DNA of 64,000 bases from Thermus hydrothermalis (GCF_022760925.1 NZ_JAKTNT010000004.1:62001-126000), one strand, 5' to 3'. Shown: positions 9,572 through 20,244, counted from the stretch's first letter. Program-made: numbers and translations. Notes: generated from the letters alone by a model not told the origin.

Positions 9572-9600
9572 AGTCTAAAAGAGGGTTTGGACCGAGTCAA
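9572..9600 (-). promoter_or_regulatory. promoter of the pectinacetylesterase-like gene
   Basis: Minus-strand TTGACT (9595-9600), 17 nt, then TAGACT (9572-9577), a near-consensus housekeeping promoter. Unlike many neighbours it has a short leader with a Shine-Dalgarno sequence. Its -35 box is embedded in the T-rich tail of the preceding terminator. Confidence 0.75.
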
Positions 9601-9623
9601 GAAAAGGCGGCCCCAAGGCCGCC
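9599..9623 (-). terminator. Rho-independent terminator after the CBS gene
   Basis: Minus-strand hairpin GGCGGCC-TTGG-GGCCGCC followed by TTTTCTT, 18 nt after the stop of the CBS-domain gene. Its T-tract is part of the next gene's -35 region. Confidence 0.8.
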
Positions 9624-9640
9624 CCTAAGGACCCCTCTCC

Positions 9641-10018
9641 CTAAAAGACCGCCTTGCGCAGGATGTCGCTCACGGAAACGATCCCAAGGACCTCGCCCTG
9701 GATCACCGGGGCGCGGCGGATGCCGGTGTTGGCGAAAAGCCGGGCCACGTACTCCACCCCCAGGTCGGGGTTCACCGTAATCACCGGTTTGGTCATGATC
9801 TCGTGCACCTGGACCGTGGAGGGGTCCTTGCCGTAGGCGATGACCTTGTAGACGATGTCCGTCTCGGTGACGATGCCGTAGGCGTCCTCCTCGTTCCGGC
9901 GGTCCACGATAAGGGCGCGGAGGCCCGTTTCCTTCATGAGGTTGATGGCCTCCTTCACCGTGGCCGAACCTTGGATCATCACCACCTCGGTGGACATGAT
10001 GTCCTTGGCCTTTTTCAC
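9641..10018 (-). CDS. tandem CBS-domain protein
   Basis: 125 residues, essentially only two CBS domains (about 8-60 and 72-124): KDIMSTEVVMIQGSATVKEA and HEIMTKPVITVNPDLGVEYV. Stand-alone CBS pairs bind adenosine nucleotides or NAD and act as sensors; the partner here is unknown. GTG 10018 is chosen because AAGGAGGTG lies 5 nt upstream and the Bateman module starts right after it. It lies downstream of sbcC, separated by 92 bp with no obvious strong promoter. Confidence 0.88.
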   Translation of the reverse strand: MKKAKDIMSTEVVMIQGSATVKEAINLMKETGLRALIVDRRNEEDAYGIVTETDIVYKVIAYGKDPSTVQVHEIMTKPVITVNPDLGVEYVARLFANTGIRRAPVIQGEVLGIVSVSDILRKAVF

Positions 10019-10110
10019 GGGACACCTCCTTGCCCGAACCTCGGGGAAGGCTTTCCGGGCACCCTCAAGGTACCCAAAGGGGTATGCCCTTGGCCAGGGA
10101 CATCCGTCCC

Positions 10111-12987
10111 CTAGACCCACTCCACCCGGCTACCCGAGGGGTGCTTGCGCACGCGGAGCCTAGCGGGAAGCCTTTCCGCCAAGGCCTCCACGTGGGTCAC
10201 CACGCCCACGAGCCTGCCCCGGGTGGGAAGGCTTTCCAATACCCCGGCCACCACCTCGAGGGTCTCCGGGTCCAGGGTGCCGAAACCCTCGTCCAAAAAG
10301 AGCGCCCCCAAACGGCCCCGGGAAAGCTCCTCGGAAAGGGCCAGGGCCAAGGAGAGGCTTGCGAGGAAGCTCTCCCCCCCGGAAAGGGTCTTCACCGGGC
10401 GGCGGGCCTCGGTCCAGAGGTCGTACACCTCGTACTCGTCCTCCTTGGCGAGGAGCCGGTACCGCCCGCCCGAAAGGGTGACGAGGAGGGCGTCGGCCCG
10501 CTCCACCAGGCTTTGTTGCCTGAGGCCCAGGAGATAGGCGGGGAATTGGTTGTCCTGGAGGTCGCGGGCGAGCTTGTCCCACAGGTCCACCTCCCGCACC
10601 ACCTGCGCCAGCCGGCCCTCCAGCTCCCGGCGCTTTTGCAGATTTTCCCGCAGGGTCTTCGCCCGGTCCCGCAGAACGGCCATCCTTTCCCCCAGCTCCC
10701 GAAGCCCCTCGTGGGTCCGGTTGAGGGCCTCCTGGGCCTTCCCAAGGCGAGCCCTCGCCTCCTCCAAGGGGATCTCGGGTAAAGGGGGCAGGGCGCGCCA
10801 ACGGGCCTCCACCTCGGCGAGCTCCTTTTCGTGGCCCTGAAGGCGGCTTCTCAAGGCCGCCTCCTCCTCAGGGGAAAGGTGGAACCGCTTCGCCTCTTCC
10901 TCGGGCAAAAGCCCTTGGAGGGAAGCCTCCGCCTCGGCGAGGGCTTTCCTTTGCTCCTCCTTCTTGGCCCGCAAGGCGGAAAGGGTTCGGAGGGTCTCCT
11001 CCACCTTTTGGGAAAGCGCCCGGTCCTTCTTCTCCTTTTCTTCTAGCGCCTTCACCTCATCGGCGAGGGCCCGCAGGTGGGCCTCCACCCCCAGGCCCCG
11101 GGTGGCCTCCTGGAGGTGGCGGTGTAGCCCGGCCCCCAAGGCGGCCTTCTCCTCCCGAAGGGCAGCCAGGGCGGACTGGGCCTCGGCGAGGAGGGCCTCC
11201 GCCTCCCCTTCCCGGCCTTGGCGGAGGCGGGATTCCTCTTGCCTTAGCTCCCTCACCGCCGTCTCCTTGGACTTTAGCTCTCCTCTAAGTTCCTGGTAGC
11301 GGCCCCGCAGGTCCTCCAGGTCCCTTTGCGCTTCTAGATGGGCCTGCCTGAGGGCCTCGAGGTCCCCGGGCTTGGGCTCCACCCCTAGGGCCTTTAGGGC
11401 TTTCTCCTTTTCGGAAACATCCCGCTCTAGGCTTCCAAGCGTCCGCAAGACCTCGTTTAAGGCCTTCTCCAAGGCGTTTCGCCTTCCCGAAAGGTCCAGA
11501 CCCTCAGGCCTTGGGGGCAGGGCGTGGACCACGCCGCCACAAAGGGGACAGGGCTTTCCCGGCTCCAGAAGGTCGTGGTAGGCCAATAGCCCCTGCCGCC
11601 TCTCCGCCTCCTTGAGCTTGGCAAGCTCCCCTTCCAAACGGGCCTTCTCCTGAAGGAGGCGGCCTAGTTCCCCTTGGAGGGCCACAAGCTCCTCCCTTAG
11701 GGCGTGGGCCTCCGCCCCCTTTAGGGCCTCCTCCAGGGCGGAAACTTCCTCCCGTTTGGCCTTGCCCTGGGCCTCCACCGCCTTCAGTTCCTCCTTGAGC
11801 CTATCCAAGGCCGCCTCTGCATCCCGAAGCGCCTGCTCGGCCCTGGCCCAGGCCTCGAGGGCGCGCACCTCCTCTTCCAGAAGGGGCTCCTTTTCCAAAA
11901 GGGCCTCCAGGGCCTTGGGGTCTAGGCGCGGCTTGGGGTGCTCCCTAACGCCCACCCGCCGCCAAAGAGCCTCTTGGGCCCTCAACCCCTGGGCCTCCAG
12001 GAGGGCCTCCCGGGCCTTTCTCAGGGCCTCGGGGTCAAAGGCAAGGAGCTTCCGCTCTTCCTCCAAGCGGGCCAGTTCCCTTTCCCACTCCCCAAGCTTC
12101 GCCTCCGTGCCCCTAAGGGCCGCCTCCTTTTCCCGATACGCCTGCCAAAGGGGAAGGGCCCGCGCCGCCTCCTCCGCCCGGGCCAAGCGCTCCCGCAGGG
12201 CCTCCATGGCGGGGGCTTCCGCCTGCAGGCGGGCTCGCCTCGCCTCCAGGGCCTGGCGCTCCTCCAGGTCCTGGACTAGCTTCTCCCACTTCTTGACCTC
12301 CCCCTCGAGCCGGGCCTTTTCCCCCTCCAGCGCCGCAGCCTCCTCTTGGGCCCTTTCCAGTTCGGCCTCCAAGGCCTCCAAGGCCTCCGGGGTAGCCCCC
12401 TCCAAGCCGGCAAGCTCCCCCTCCAGGCGCCCCTTCTCCTCCAAGAGGGCGCTTCGCCGCTCGGACGCCCTCTCCCGGGCCTTCCTTAAGCGGGTGAGCT
12501 CAAAGAGGTCAAAAAGGATCTGGCGCCTTTCCTTCGCCTCCCCCTTCATGAAGCGGTCAAACTCCCCCTGGGGCAGGAGGAGGGCGCGGGTGAAGGCCTC
12601 GTAGGAGAGGCCCAGGAGGTCCGCAATCCCCTGGTTGAGCCGGTCCAGGGTTTCCAAAGGCACCAGGCGCTCGCCCCAGGCCCCCAGCTCAAAAAGCCGC
12701 CCTTCGCCCCTCTTGCCCCTCACCCGTTCCACCCGGTACACCCTCTCCCCCACCTGGAAGGTGAGGCGCACCCGGGCCTCTCCCAAAGCGGGGTGCACCA
12801 GGTTGGCCACCTCCCGGCCCACCCGGGGCACGCGGCCATAGAGGGCGAAGGCGATGGCGTCCAAAAGGGTGCTCTTGCCGCTCCCCGTGGGCCCGGTGAT
12901 GGCGAAAAGCTCCACGTCGGAGAAGTCCACCTCCTGGCGTTCCCGGTAGGGGCCGAACCCCTCAAGCTCCAGGCGCAAGGGCCGCAA
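10111..12987 (-). CDS. sbcC: exonuclease subunit SbcC (Rad50-like)
   Basis: ATPase/coiled-coil subunit of the SbcCD nuclease, which cleaves DNA hairpins and processes double-strand ends. 958 residues. Walker A is ITGPTGSGKSTLLDAIAFAL near residue 31. Long Glu/Arg/Leu-rich coiled coils flank a central zinc hook PCPLCGG with Cys480 and Cys483. The C-terminal ABC half has the signature KTLSGGESFLASLSLALALS and Walker B GALFLDEGFGTLD. It overlaps the end of sbcD by 26 nt, so the two subunits are translationally coupled. Confidence 0.96.
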   Translation of the reverse strand: MRPLRLELEGFGPYRERQEVDFSDVELFAITGPTGSGKSTLLDAIAFALYGRVPRVGREVANLVHPALGEARVRLTFQVGERVYRVERVRGKRGEGRLFELGAWGERLVPLETLDRLNQGIADLLGLSYEAFTRALLLPQGEFDRFMKGEAKERRQILFDLFELTRLRKARERASERRSALLEEKGRLEGELAGLEGATPEALEALEAELERAQEEAAALEGEKARLEGEVKKWEKLVQDLEERQALEARRARLQAEAPAMEALRERLARAEEAARALPLWQAYREKEAALRGTEAKLGEWERELARLEEERKLLAFDPEALRKAREALLEAQGLRAQEALWRRVGVREHPKPRLDPKALEALLEKEPLLEEEVRALEAWARAEQALRDAEAALDRLKEELKAVEAQGKAKREEVSALEEALKGAEAHALREELVALQGELGRLLQEKARLEGELAKLKEAERRQGLLAYHDLLEPGKPCPLCGGVVHALPPRPEGLDLSGRRNALEKALNEVLRTLGSLERDVSEKEKALKALGVEPKPGDLEALRQAHLEAQRDLEDLRGRYQELRGELKSKETAVRELRQEESRLRQGREGEAEALLAEAQSALAALREEKAALGAGLHRHLQEATRGLGVEAHLRALADEVKALEEKEKKDRALSQKVEETLRTLSALRAKKEEQRKALAEAEASLQGLLPEEEAKRFHLSPEEEAALRSRLQGHEKELAEVEARWRALPPLPEIPLEEARARLGKAQEALNRTHEGLRELGERMAVLRDRAKTLRENLQKRRELEGRLAQVVREVDLWDKLARDLQDNQFPAYLLGLRQQSLVERADALLVTLSGGRYRLLAKEDEYEVYDLWTEARRPVKTLSGGESFLASLSLALALSEELSRGRLGALFLDEGFGTLDPETLEVVAGVLESLPTRGRLVGVVTHVEALAERLPARLRVRKHPSGSRVEWV

Positions 12988-14086
12988 GCTCCACCTCCAT
13001 CAGGACCTGCTTCAAGCCTCCCACAAGGGCTTCCTCTTTGCGCCCCTTCTCCTCCAGGTAGCGGGCGTACGCCTCCAGAAGGCCAAGCTCCGCCCCTCCC
13101 TGGCCCTGGACCTCCTCGGACAAGGCCCCGGCGGTCTCCACGGCGAGGAGGTTGGGCATGGCCTGGAAAAGCCGCTCCTTCACCGCCGGGGAAAGCCTCC
13201 CCTCTATGACGAGCCGCACGTAGCCGGGGAAGCCCTTGATTTCCTCTAGCCGCCCATCCAAGGCCTCGGGGGCCAGGCGGTAGGTCCTTAACGGCTTGCC
13301 CCAGCGCTCCCGGATGGGATGGATTTGGGCCGGGCCCGAAGGGGGAAGCTCCACCAGAAGGGCTCCCCGCTCCGCCTCCTCCCCCTCGCCAAAGTCCAGT
13401 TGGATGAGGCTTCCCGAATACCAGGCCAAGGGGGCCTCGGAAACCTGCTGCTGGCGGTGGAGGTGGCCCAAGGCCACGTACCGGGCGGCGGTGGGCAGGG
13501 CGGAAACGGGCACGGCGTAGCTCTCTGAGAGGTGGAAGGCGAACTCCCCTCCCCCGGGCCTCGCCCCCTCCACGGCGAAGTGCCCCAGCATGAGGGGGCT
13601 CGCCAGGTTATCCAGGATGCGGCGCATGTTCTCGGCGTAGGTGCGGTGGCGCTCCTCCGCTTCCTGCCAAAGCCTTTTCATGAGCACCCTTTCGGAAACG
13701 AAGGGGAGGAGGGCCGCCCTTACGCCCTTCACCTCCACCACGCCGCCCTCCTCGCGAAAAAGGGGCCGGCCCCGCACCGTGGCCCCGGCCAGGGCGAGGA
13801 GGGGGGAGAGGGCCTCGAGGCGCTCCTTGGGGTCGTGGTTCCCGGCGATGACCAGGGCGGGTACCCCAAGCTCGCGAAGCCTTAGGAAAAACTCCACCGC
13901 CAAAGCCTCGGCCTCGGCGGAAACCTGGGGCCGGTCAAAGAGGTCCCCCGCCACCACCACCAGGTCCACCCCCTCGCTTTTGACGATGGAAAGAAGCGCC
14001 TCCAGGGCTTCGCCGATCTCCGGGGTGCGGTCCACACCTTTTAATAGCTTTCCCAAATGCCAGTCCGCCGTGTGAAGGAGGCGCAT
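12962..14086 (-). CDS. sbcD: exonuclease subunit SbcD (Mre11-like)
   Basis: Metallophosphoesterase nuclease subunit that pairs with SbcC. 374 residues from ATG 14086. Metal-binding motifs in order are HTADWHLGK, VVVAGDLFDRP, VIAGNHDP and ALGHLHRQQ, all within the first 230 residues; the C-terminal part is the SbcC-binding/capping region. A second ATG lies three codons upstream (14095), but a CATAAT -10 box overlaps it and ends 7 nt before ATG 14086, so the shorter leaderless start is preferred. Confidence 0.95.
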   Translation of the reverse strand: MRLLHTADWHLGKLLKGVDRTPEIGEALEALLSIVKSEGVDLVVVAGDLFDRPQVSAEAEALAVEFFLRLRELGVPALVIAGNHDPKERLEALSPLLALAGATVRGRPLFREEGGVVEVKGVRAALLPFVSERVLMKRLWQEAEERHRTYAENMRRILDNLASPLMLGHFAVEGARPGGGEFAFHLSESYAVPVSALPTAARYVALGHLHRQQQVSEAPLAWYSGSLIQLDFGEGEEAERGALLVELPPSGPAQIHPIRERWGKPLRTYRLAPEALDGRLEEIKGFPGYVRLVIEGRLSPAVKERLFQAMPNLLAVETAGALSEEVQGQGGAELGLLEAYARYLEEKGRKEEALVGGLKQVLMEVELAALAPGA

Positions 14087-14093
14087 CGCCCCC

Positions 14094-14099
14094 ATTATG
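14094..14099 (-). promoter_or_regulatory. -10 box, leaderless promoter of sbcDC
   Basis: Minus-strand CATAAT, 7 nt, then ATG 14086. It lies between the sbcD start and the stop of the upstream yibE/F gene at 14102. Confidence 0.5.
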
Positions 14100-14101
14100 C
14101 C

Positions 14102-15112
14102 CTAGTGGGGGTGGGCGTGGTCCGGCGGCCCGCCCCGCCCCCCGCGGAAGGCCAAGGCCGCCACCCAGGTGGTGAGGGGCACGGCGAGGAGAAGCCCCAA
14201 CGAGCCCAAGACCATGCTGGCGAGCTCGGCGGCGAAGGGCTCGGTGTTGAGGAGGAAGCGCAAGGGGGTGGGGTCCTTGGTGAGGAGGAGGAAAAGGGGC
14301 AAGGAACCGGCGGCGTAGGCCAGGACCAGGGTGTTCACCAGGCTCCCGATGTGGTCGTACCCCACCTCCATCCCCCGGCGGTAGAGCTCCCAAAGCCCCA
14401 GGTGGGGATTGGCGTGGCTTAGGGCCTGGACCACCGCCGCCTGGGTGACGGTGACGTCCGTGAGGGCCCCCAAGGCCCCCACCACCACCCCCGCCAGGTA
14501 CAGGGACACGAGGTCCACCCCACCCCACTGCCGGAGGAGAAGCGCCTCCTCGGAGGCGAGGCCCGTGAAGCCCATGGCCCGGGTGAAAAAAAGGGCTAAG
14601 AGGAGGACGAAGGCCACGGAGAGCAGGGTCCCGAGGAGGGCCGCCGTGGTCTTGCGGTTCACCCCGTGCACCAGGTAAAGGGTGAGGAAGAGCACGCCCA
14701 CGCTCCCCAAGAAGGCGTAGAGAAGGGGGTTTCCCCCCGAGGCCACCCGGGGCACCACGAAGTAGACCACCACCAGAAGGCTCATGAAGGTGCCCAAAAG
14801 CCCCCTAAACCCCTTTCCCCGCCCGAGGAGGAGGGCAAAAAGGGCGAAGAGGCCGAGGAGAAGGAAAAGGTGGGGAAACCGGTCGGGCTCGGTGACGTAA
14901 AGCCTTCCCCCCTCGCGGTAGAGGACCACCCGCTCCCCCACCCGGAAGCCGCCCCCGTCGGCGGGAAGGAGGGCCTCCTGGACCCCTTCCGCCACCCGCA
15001 CCTGGGCCACGCCCCGCGCCGGGTCCAGGGCCAGGATCTGCCCCAAAAGGTAGCCTCCTTCCCCCGCGGCCCAAGCGGAAAGGAGGAGAAAAAGGAAAAG
15101 CCCTTGCCACAT
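14102..15112 (-). CDS. YibE/F-like membrane protein
   Basis: 336 residues. A cleavable or anchoring N-terminal hydrophobic segment is followed by a small extracytoplasmic domain (about 20-85, LDPARGVAQVRVAEGVQEAL). Then come about seven transmembrane helices, including YFVVPRVASGGNPLLYAFLG and the conserved GALGALTDVTVTQAAVVQAL typical of YibE/F. Family function is unknown. It is divergent from a Fur-family regulator across only 57 bp, which makes metal- or stress-linked control plausible but unproven. Confidence 0.9.
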   Translation of the reverse strand: MWQGLFLFLLLSAWAAGEGGYLLGQILALDPARGVAQVRVAEGVQEALLPADGGGFRVGERVVLYREGGRLYVTEPDRFPHLFLLLGLFALFALLLGRGKGFRGLLGTFMSLLVVVYFVVPRVASGGNPLLYAFLGSVGVLFLTLYLVHGVNRKTTAALLGTLLSVAFVLLLALFFTRAMGFTGLASEEALLLRQWGGVDLVSLYLAGVVVGALGALTDVTVTQAAVVQALSHANPHLGLWELYRRGMEVGYDHIGSLVNTLVLAYAAGSLPLFLLLTKDPTPLRFLLNTEPFAAELASMVLGSLGLLLAVPLTTWVAALAFRGGRGGPPDHAHPH

Positions 15113-15118
15113 GCCCCC

Positions 15119-15124
15119 ACTCTA
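15119..15124 (-). promoter_or_regulatory. -10 box, leaderless promoter of the yibE/F-like gene
   Basis: Minus-strand TAGAGT, 6 nt (GGGGGC), then ATG 15112. It faces the fur-family promoter across a 57-bp gap, so one bound repressor could affect both. Confidence 0.6.
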
Positions 15125-15156
15125 GCCCGGGAAGATGAAAGGAGCTTCTCAGATTG

Positions 15157-15162
15157 TATGCT
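15157..15162 (+). promoter_or_regulatory. -10 box, leaderless promoter of the Fur-family gene
   Basis: TATGCT, 7 nt (AAGGGGC), then ATG 15170. The preceding in-frame ATG at 15158 lies within this box, which argues for 15170 as the true start. Confidence 0.6.
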
Positions 15163-15169
15163 AAGGGGC

Positions 15170-15538
15170 ATGGAGCGGGCCACCAAGCAACGGCGGGCCA
15201 TCCGGGAGGCCTTCTTGGAGGCGAAAAGGCCCCTCTCCCCCCAGGAGGTCCTGGCCCTGGCCCGGAAGAAGGTGCCCTCCCTGGGCCTCGCCACCGTCTA
15301 CCGCAACCTCAAGGCCCTGGTGGAGGAAGGCTTCCTCACCCCCGTGGCCCTGCCGGGCGAGCCCCCCCGGTACGAGCCCGCCGGCCTGGAGCACCACCAC
15401 CACTTCTTCTGCCGGCGGTGCGGCCGGGTGTTTGAGCTTTTGGGGTGCGAGCTCGCCCTAACCCACCTCCCCCCCGGCTTCCAGGCCGAGGACCACGAGG
15501 TCACGGTCTATGGCCGTTGCCCGGAGTGCGCCTTATAA
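15170..15538 (+). CDS. Fur-family metalloregulator (Fur/Zur/PerR type)
   Basis: 122-residue DNA-binding repressor. The winged helix (residues 1-75) includes [20 protein letters not shown] and the recognition helix region [13 protein letters not shown]. The metal/dimerisation half begins with [17 protein letters not shown] and ends with GRCPECAL, giving two CXXC structural-zinc pairs. Sequence alone does not tell iron, zinc or peroxide sensing apart. It is the first gene of a plus-strand run and divergent to the yibE/F-like gene. The ftsK promoter overlaps its stop codon. Confidence 0.93.
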   Translation: MERATKQRRAIREAFLEAKRPLSPQEVLALARKKVPSLGLATVYRNLKALVEEGFLTPVALPGEPPRYEPAGLEHHHHFFCRRCGRVFELLGCELALTHLPPGFQAEDHEVTVYGRCPECAL

Positions 15539-15539
15539 T
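15534..15539 (+). promoter_or_regulatory. consensus -10 box of leaderless ftsK
   Basis: A perfect TATAAT that contains the TAA stop codon of the Fur-family gene (15536-15538). A 7-nt spacer CGTCCCG leads to ATG 15547. No good -35 element is visible. Confidence 0.7.
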
Positions 15540-15546
15540 CGTCCCG

Positions 15547-18162
15547 ATGGCCAAGCGGAAGCCCGCCAAGGCTAGCCGTGGGTACGAGCGGGAGGGTTAC
15601 GTCGCCCTTCTCGGGGCCCTGGCCATCTTCCTCTCCTCCCCCTTCCTCCCCCTGGACACCGGAGCCCTCGGCGAGGCCTTGGGCGCCTTCTACCGGGCGG
15701 TGGGCCTGCCCGGCTACCTCCTTCCCCCAAGCCTTTTCCTCCTGGCGGTGGCCCTGTACCGGCAAAAGCCCCTCAAGCCCCTCCTCCGCCACCTCCTTTT
15801 CGCCTACCTCCTCGCCTTTAGCCTCCTCCCCCTGGCGGGGCCCTTGGCGGGGGAATGGGGCCAAGGGTTTAGGCGCCTTTTGGAGGAACGGGCGGGGGCC
15901 TTGGGCCTCCTGGCGCCCCTCCTCCTCGGGAGCCTGGTCCTGGACCTTTGGCGTTCCCGCCCCCCCTTCTCCCTCCTCCTTTTGGGGATGCGGAAGGGGG
16001 TGGAGGGGGTGCGGCGGACGCGGCAGGCGCTAAAAGCCCTCCTCTTGCGGCAGAGAATCCGGGCCTTAGCCCGGCTCTACCCCGAGCACGCCGCCCTCCA
16101 TGCCCTGGCCAAAAGCCTCGCCCCCGAGGAACTCCCCGAGGTGGAAGGGGCCTTGCGAAGGTTTTTGGAGGAACGGGTAGCGGAGCTTAGGCGCCAAATG
16201 GAAGCGGACCAAAGGCCCCTCGAGCCCAGGCTCCTCGCCCTGGAGGGCGCCCTCAAGGCCCCCATCCCGGGGGAAGGGCCCTTGCGGGAGGCCCTGGAGG
16301 AGCGGCGCGCCGCCTTATACCTGGAGGTCCAGGCCCTAAAGGCGCGGCTTAAAGCCCTGCAAACCCTTCCCCGGCTAACCCCTTCCCTTAGGGGCCTCCT
16401 CCTGGGCCGCAAACTGCGGGAAGAGCGGCGGGGGCGCTGGGAGGAGGTGGCGGGGCTCCTCGAGGACCTGGAGGCCCGCCAGGAGGAGCTATCCCGCTGG
16501 CTCCCCTTCCTCACCCTTGGGCCCGAGGCGGAGAAGGAGGCCCTCAAGGCCCTCCTCACCGGCAACCCCCCACCCTCGCCTTCGGAGGCCAAGGAAGCCC
16601 CCAGGGCGGAGCCCGAACCCGAGCCCTTTGACCTGGACCTGGTCTTCCCCGAACCCACCCCGCCCCCCAAAGACCCCCCCCGCCCCCAAGGGGAGGTCCG
16701 GGTGGCGGTGGCGCCGAGCACCGCCCTCACCCTGCCCACCCCCGGGCTCCTTGACCCCCCCGAGCCCAAGGGCCACCTCCGCGCCCTGGAGGAGGAGGCG
16801 GAAAGGCTCAAGGGGGCCATCGCCGAAACCCTCAAGCAGTTCGGCGTGCAGGCGGAGGTGGTGGGCCACGCCCGGGGGCCCTCGGTCACCCGCTACGAGC
16901 TCCTCCCCGCCCCCGGGGAGAAGATCAGCCGCATCCAAAGCCTGCAAAACGACCTGGCCCGGGCCTTGGCGGTGGGGGCGGTGCGCATTGAGGCCCCCAT
17001 CCCCGGGAAGCACACCGTGGGCCTGGAGGTGCCGAACCCCAAGCGGGAGCTGGTGCGCTTCTCCGAGGCGGTGCTCTCCCCAAGCTTCCAAAACGCCAAG
17101 GCCCTCCTGCCCCTGGTCCTGGGCAAAAGCATTGAGGGGGAGATCTGGGTAAGGGACCTGGCCAAGATGCCCCACCTCCTCATCGCCGGGTCCACGGGAA
17201 GCGGGAAGAGCGTGGCCATCAACGTCCTCATCGCAAGCCTCCTCTTCAAACACCTCCCCACCCACCTGCGCCTCCTCCTCATTGACCCCAAGATGGTGGA
17301 GCTCACCCCCTACGAGGGCATCCCCCACCTGGTGCGCCCCGTGGTGACGAGCCCCGAGGAGGCCGCCGGGGTCCTGCAAGGGGCGGTGGCCCACATGGAA
17401 AGGCGCTACCGCCTCATGAGCCAGGTGGGGGCCAGGAACCTGGAGCAGTACAACGCCAAGATGGAGAAGGAGGGGGGCGAAACCCTGCCCTACCTGGTCA
17501 TCGTGGTGGACGAGCTCGCCGACCTGATGATGACCGCCCCCAAGGAGGTGGAGGCGGCCATCCTCCGCCTCGCCCAGATGAGCCGGGCCACGGGGATGCA
17601 CCTCATCCTCGCCACCCAGCGCCCCAGCGTGGACATCCTCACCTCCCTCATCAAGGTGAACATCCCTGCCCGCCTGGCCTTCGCCGTGGCCAGCGGCTTT
17701 GACTCCCGCACCATCCTGGACACGCAAGGGGCGGAGAAGCTCATCGGCCAAGGGGACGCCCTCTTCCACCAGCCCGGCCTCACCAAGCCCGTGCGCCTCC
17801 AGGTGCCCTACCTCTCCGAGGAGGAGGTGGCCCGCCTGGCCGGGTACCTGCGGGGGCAGAGCTTTGAGGACCGCTTCGCCGAGGCCTACGGGGCCGACTT
17901 TGAACCCCCCAAGGCCCCGGAGGGTACCGGGCCGGGAGAGGTGGACTTCTCCGACCCCCTCCTGAAGAAGGCGGCGGAGATCGTGGTGGAGGAAGGCTAC
18001 GGGTCGGTGAGCCGACTGCAACGCCGGCTTTCCATCGGCCACGCCCGGGCCGGAAAGCTGATGGACGCCCTCGAGGCCATGGGCATCGTGGGCCCCCCCA
18101 AGGGCTCCAAACCCCGGGAGGTCCTCATCACCAAGGAGCAACTCAAGGACTTCTTCGGCTAG
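15547..18162 (+). CDS. ftsK: DNA translocase FtsK/SpoIIIE
   Basis: Septum-located motor that clears chromosome DNA and resolves dimers at division. 871 residues. About four N-terminal transmembrane helices (residues 20-150) are followed by a charged/proline-rich linker (to about 420). The RecA-like motor has Walker [21 protein letters not shown] (about 540-560) and Walker [15 protein letters not shown]. The C-terminal gamma winged helix (about 800-860, [19 protein letters not shown]) would read polar DNA motifs. ATG 15547 is chosen from the TATAAT box 7 nt upstream; the frame is open further back only through fur. Confidence 0.96.
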   Translation: MAKRKPAKASRGYEREGYVALLGALAIFLSSPFLPLDTGALGEALGAFYRAVGLPGYLLPPSLFLLAVALYRQKPLKPLLRHLLFAYLLAFSLLPLAGPLAGEWGQGFRRLLEERAGALGLLAPLLLGSLVLDLWRSRPPFSLLLLGMRKGVEGVRRTRQALKALLLRQRIRALARLYPEHAALHALAKSLAPEELPEVEGALRRFLEERVAELRRQMEADQRPLEPRLLALEGALKAPIPGEGPLREALEERRAALYLEVQALKARLKALQTLPRLTPSLRGLLLGRKLREERRGRWEEVAGLLEDLEARQEELSRWLPFLTLGPEAEKEALKALLTGNPPPSPSEAKEAPRAEPEPEPFDLDLVFPEPTPPPKDPPRPQGEVRVAVAPSTALTLPTPGLLDPPEPKGHLRALEEEAERLKGAIAETLKQFGVQAEVVGHARGPSVTRYELLPAPGEKISRIQSLQNDLARALAVGAVRIEAPIPGKHTVGLEVPNPKRELVRFSEAVLSPSFQNAKALLPLVLGKSIEGEIWVRDLAKMPHLLIAGSTGSGKSVAINVLIASLLFKHLPTHLRLLLIDPKMVELTPYEGIPHLVRPVVTSPEEAAGVLQGAVAHMERRYRLMSQVGARNLEQYNAKMEKEGGETLPYLVIVVDELADLMMTAPKEVEAAILRLAQMSRATGMHLILATQRPSVDILTSLIKVNIPARLAFAVASGFDSRTILDTQGAEKLIGQGDALFHQPGLTKPVRLQVPYLSEEEVARLAGYLRGQSFEDRFAEAYGADFEPPKAPEGTGPGEVDFSDPLLKKAAEIVVEEGYGSVSRLQRRLSIGHARAGKLMDALEAMGIVGPPKGSKPREVLITKEQLKDFFG

Positions 18163-18170
18163 GGGTGTGC

Positions 18171-18176
18171 TATCAT
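18171..18176 (+). promoter_or_regulatory. -10 box upstream of speD-like gene
   Basis: TATCAT in the gap just after the ftsK stop codon, followed by 8 nt and GTG 18185. Spacing fits a leaderless message. Confidence 0.5.
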
Positions 18177-18184
18177 GGCCCCTT

Positions 18185-19533
<1,349 letters not shown>

Positions 19534-19537
19534 GTGG

Positions 19538-19543
19538 TAGAGT
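19538..19543 (+). promoter_or_regulatory. -10 box, leaderless promoter of the DsbA-like gene
   Basis: TAGAGT, 6 nt (AAGCCC), then ATG 19550, located 4 nt after the speE stop codon. Confidence 0.6.
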
Positions 19544-19549
19544 AAGCCC

Positions 19550-20182
19550 ATGCCGCGCGCTATTGTTCTCCTGGTGGTGGCCCTGGCCCTTTTGGGCCTG
19601 GGCTGGATCCTGTGGGGACCCAAGGGCAAGGCGGGGCTGGACCCCACCCAGGGGGCCCGCTTCGCCTTGGGGCGGGAGGACGCCCCCGTGGTGGTGGTGG
19701 ACTTCTCCAACTACCTCTGCCCCCACTGCCAGAACCACGCCCTGAACGTCCTTCCCCGGCTGAAGGCGGAGTACATAGACACGGGCAAGGTGCGCTACCT
19801 CTTCCGCGACTTCCCCTTCCCCGGCCAGGCCAACGTGATCCGGGCGAGCGAGGCCGCCGCCTGCGCCAGCGAAGCGGGGCGCTACTACGAGTACCACGAG
19901 GTCCTCTTCCGCGCGGCGAGCGCCTGGGGCAACCTGGCGGGGGAGGTCCTGGACCGCTATTTGGTGGACCTGGCGGGGCAACTGGGCCTGGACACCCAGG
20001 CCTTCCAGGCCTGCTTGGCCTCCGGGCGGCACCGGGATGGCGTTTTGGCGGACCAGAAGCTGGCAAACGACCTCGGCCTCACCGGAACCCCCACCTTCTT
20101 CATCGCCGGGGAGAAGCGCACGGGCTTCCTGCCCTACGAGGAATGGAAAGCCCTCCTGGACCAGGCCCTTTCCCAGAAATAG
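19550..20182 (+). CDS. membrane-anchored DsbA-like thiol-disulfide oxidoreductase
   Basis: 210 residues. One N-terminal transmembrane segment (residues 4-22) anchors a thioredoxin-fold domain on the outside of the membrane. The domain starts near GREDAPVVVVDFSNYLCPHC with the redox motif CPHC at 57-60. The cis-proline loop is TGTPTFFIAG near residue 183, and an inserted helical subdomain lies between, as in DsbA/BdbD. It probably forms or isomerises disulfides in secreted proteins. It has its own promoter and a strong terminator follows. Confidence 0.93.
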   Translation: MPRAIVLLVVALALLGLGWILWGPKGKAGLDPTQGARFALGREDAPVVVVDFSNYLCPHCQNHALNVLPRLKAEYIDTGKVRYLFRDFPFPGQANVIRASEAAACASEAGRYYEYHEVLFRAASAWGNLAGEVLDRYLVDLAGQLGLDTQAFQACLASGRHRDGVLADQKLANDLGLTGTPTFFIAGEKRTGFLPYEEWKALLDQALSQK

Positions 20183-20195
20183 GCCAAGCGGTGTA

Positions 20196-20229
20196 GGGGC
20201 GGGGGAAGCACACCCCCGCCCCTTTTCCC
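20196..20229 (+). terminator. Rho-independent terminator
   Basis: Ten-bp hairpin GGGGCGGGGG / CCCCCGCCCC with a 7-nt loop, followed by TTTTCCCTT. It ends the DsbA-like transcript just before the antiporter promoter. Confidence 0.9.
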
Positions 20230-20238
20230 TTGCTCTGC

Positions 20239-20244
20239 TACCCT
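20239..20244 (+). promoter_or_regulatory. -10 box, leaderless promoter of the antiporter gene
   Basis: TACCCT, 6 nt (GGGGGC), then ATG 20251, placed directly after the terminator. Confidence 0.6.

Noticed and set aside
16489..18141. 550-codon open frame opposite ftsK, and similar long frames opposite recG, lon, secA and sbcC
   Set aside because: High GC suppresses stop codons. These frames have biased, repetitive composition (His/Gly/Leu/Val or Arg/Ser runs), no family motifs, and lie antisense to clear genes.
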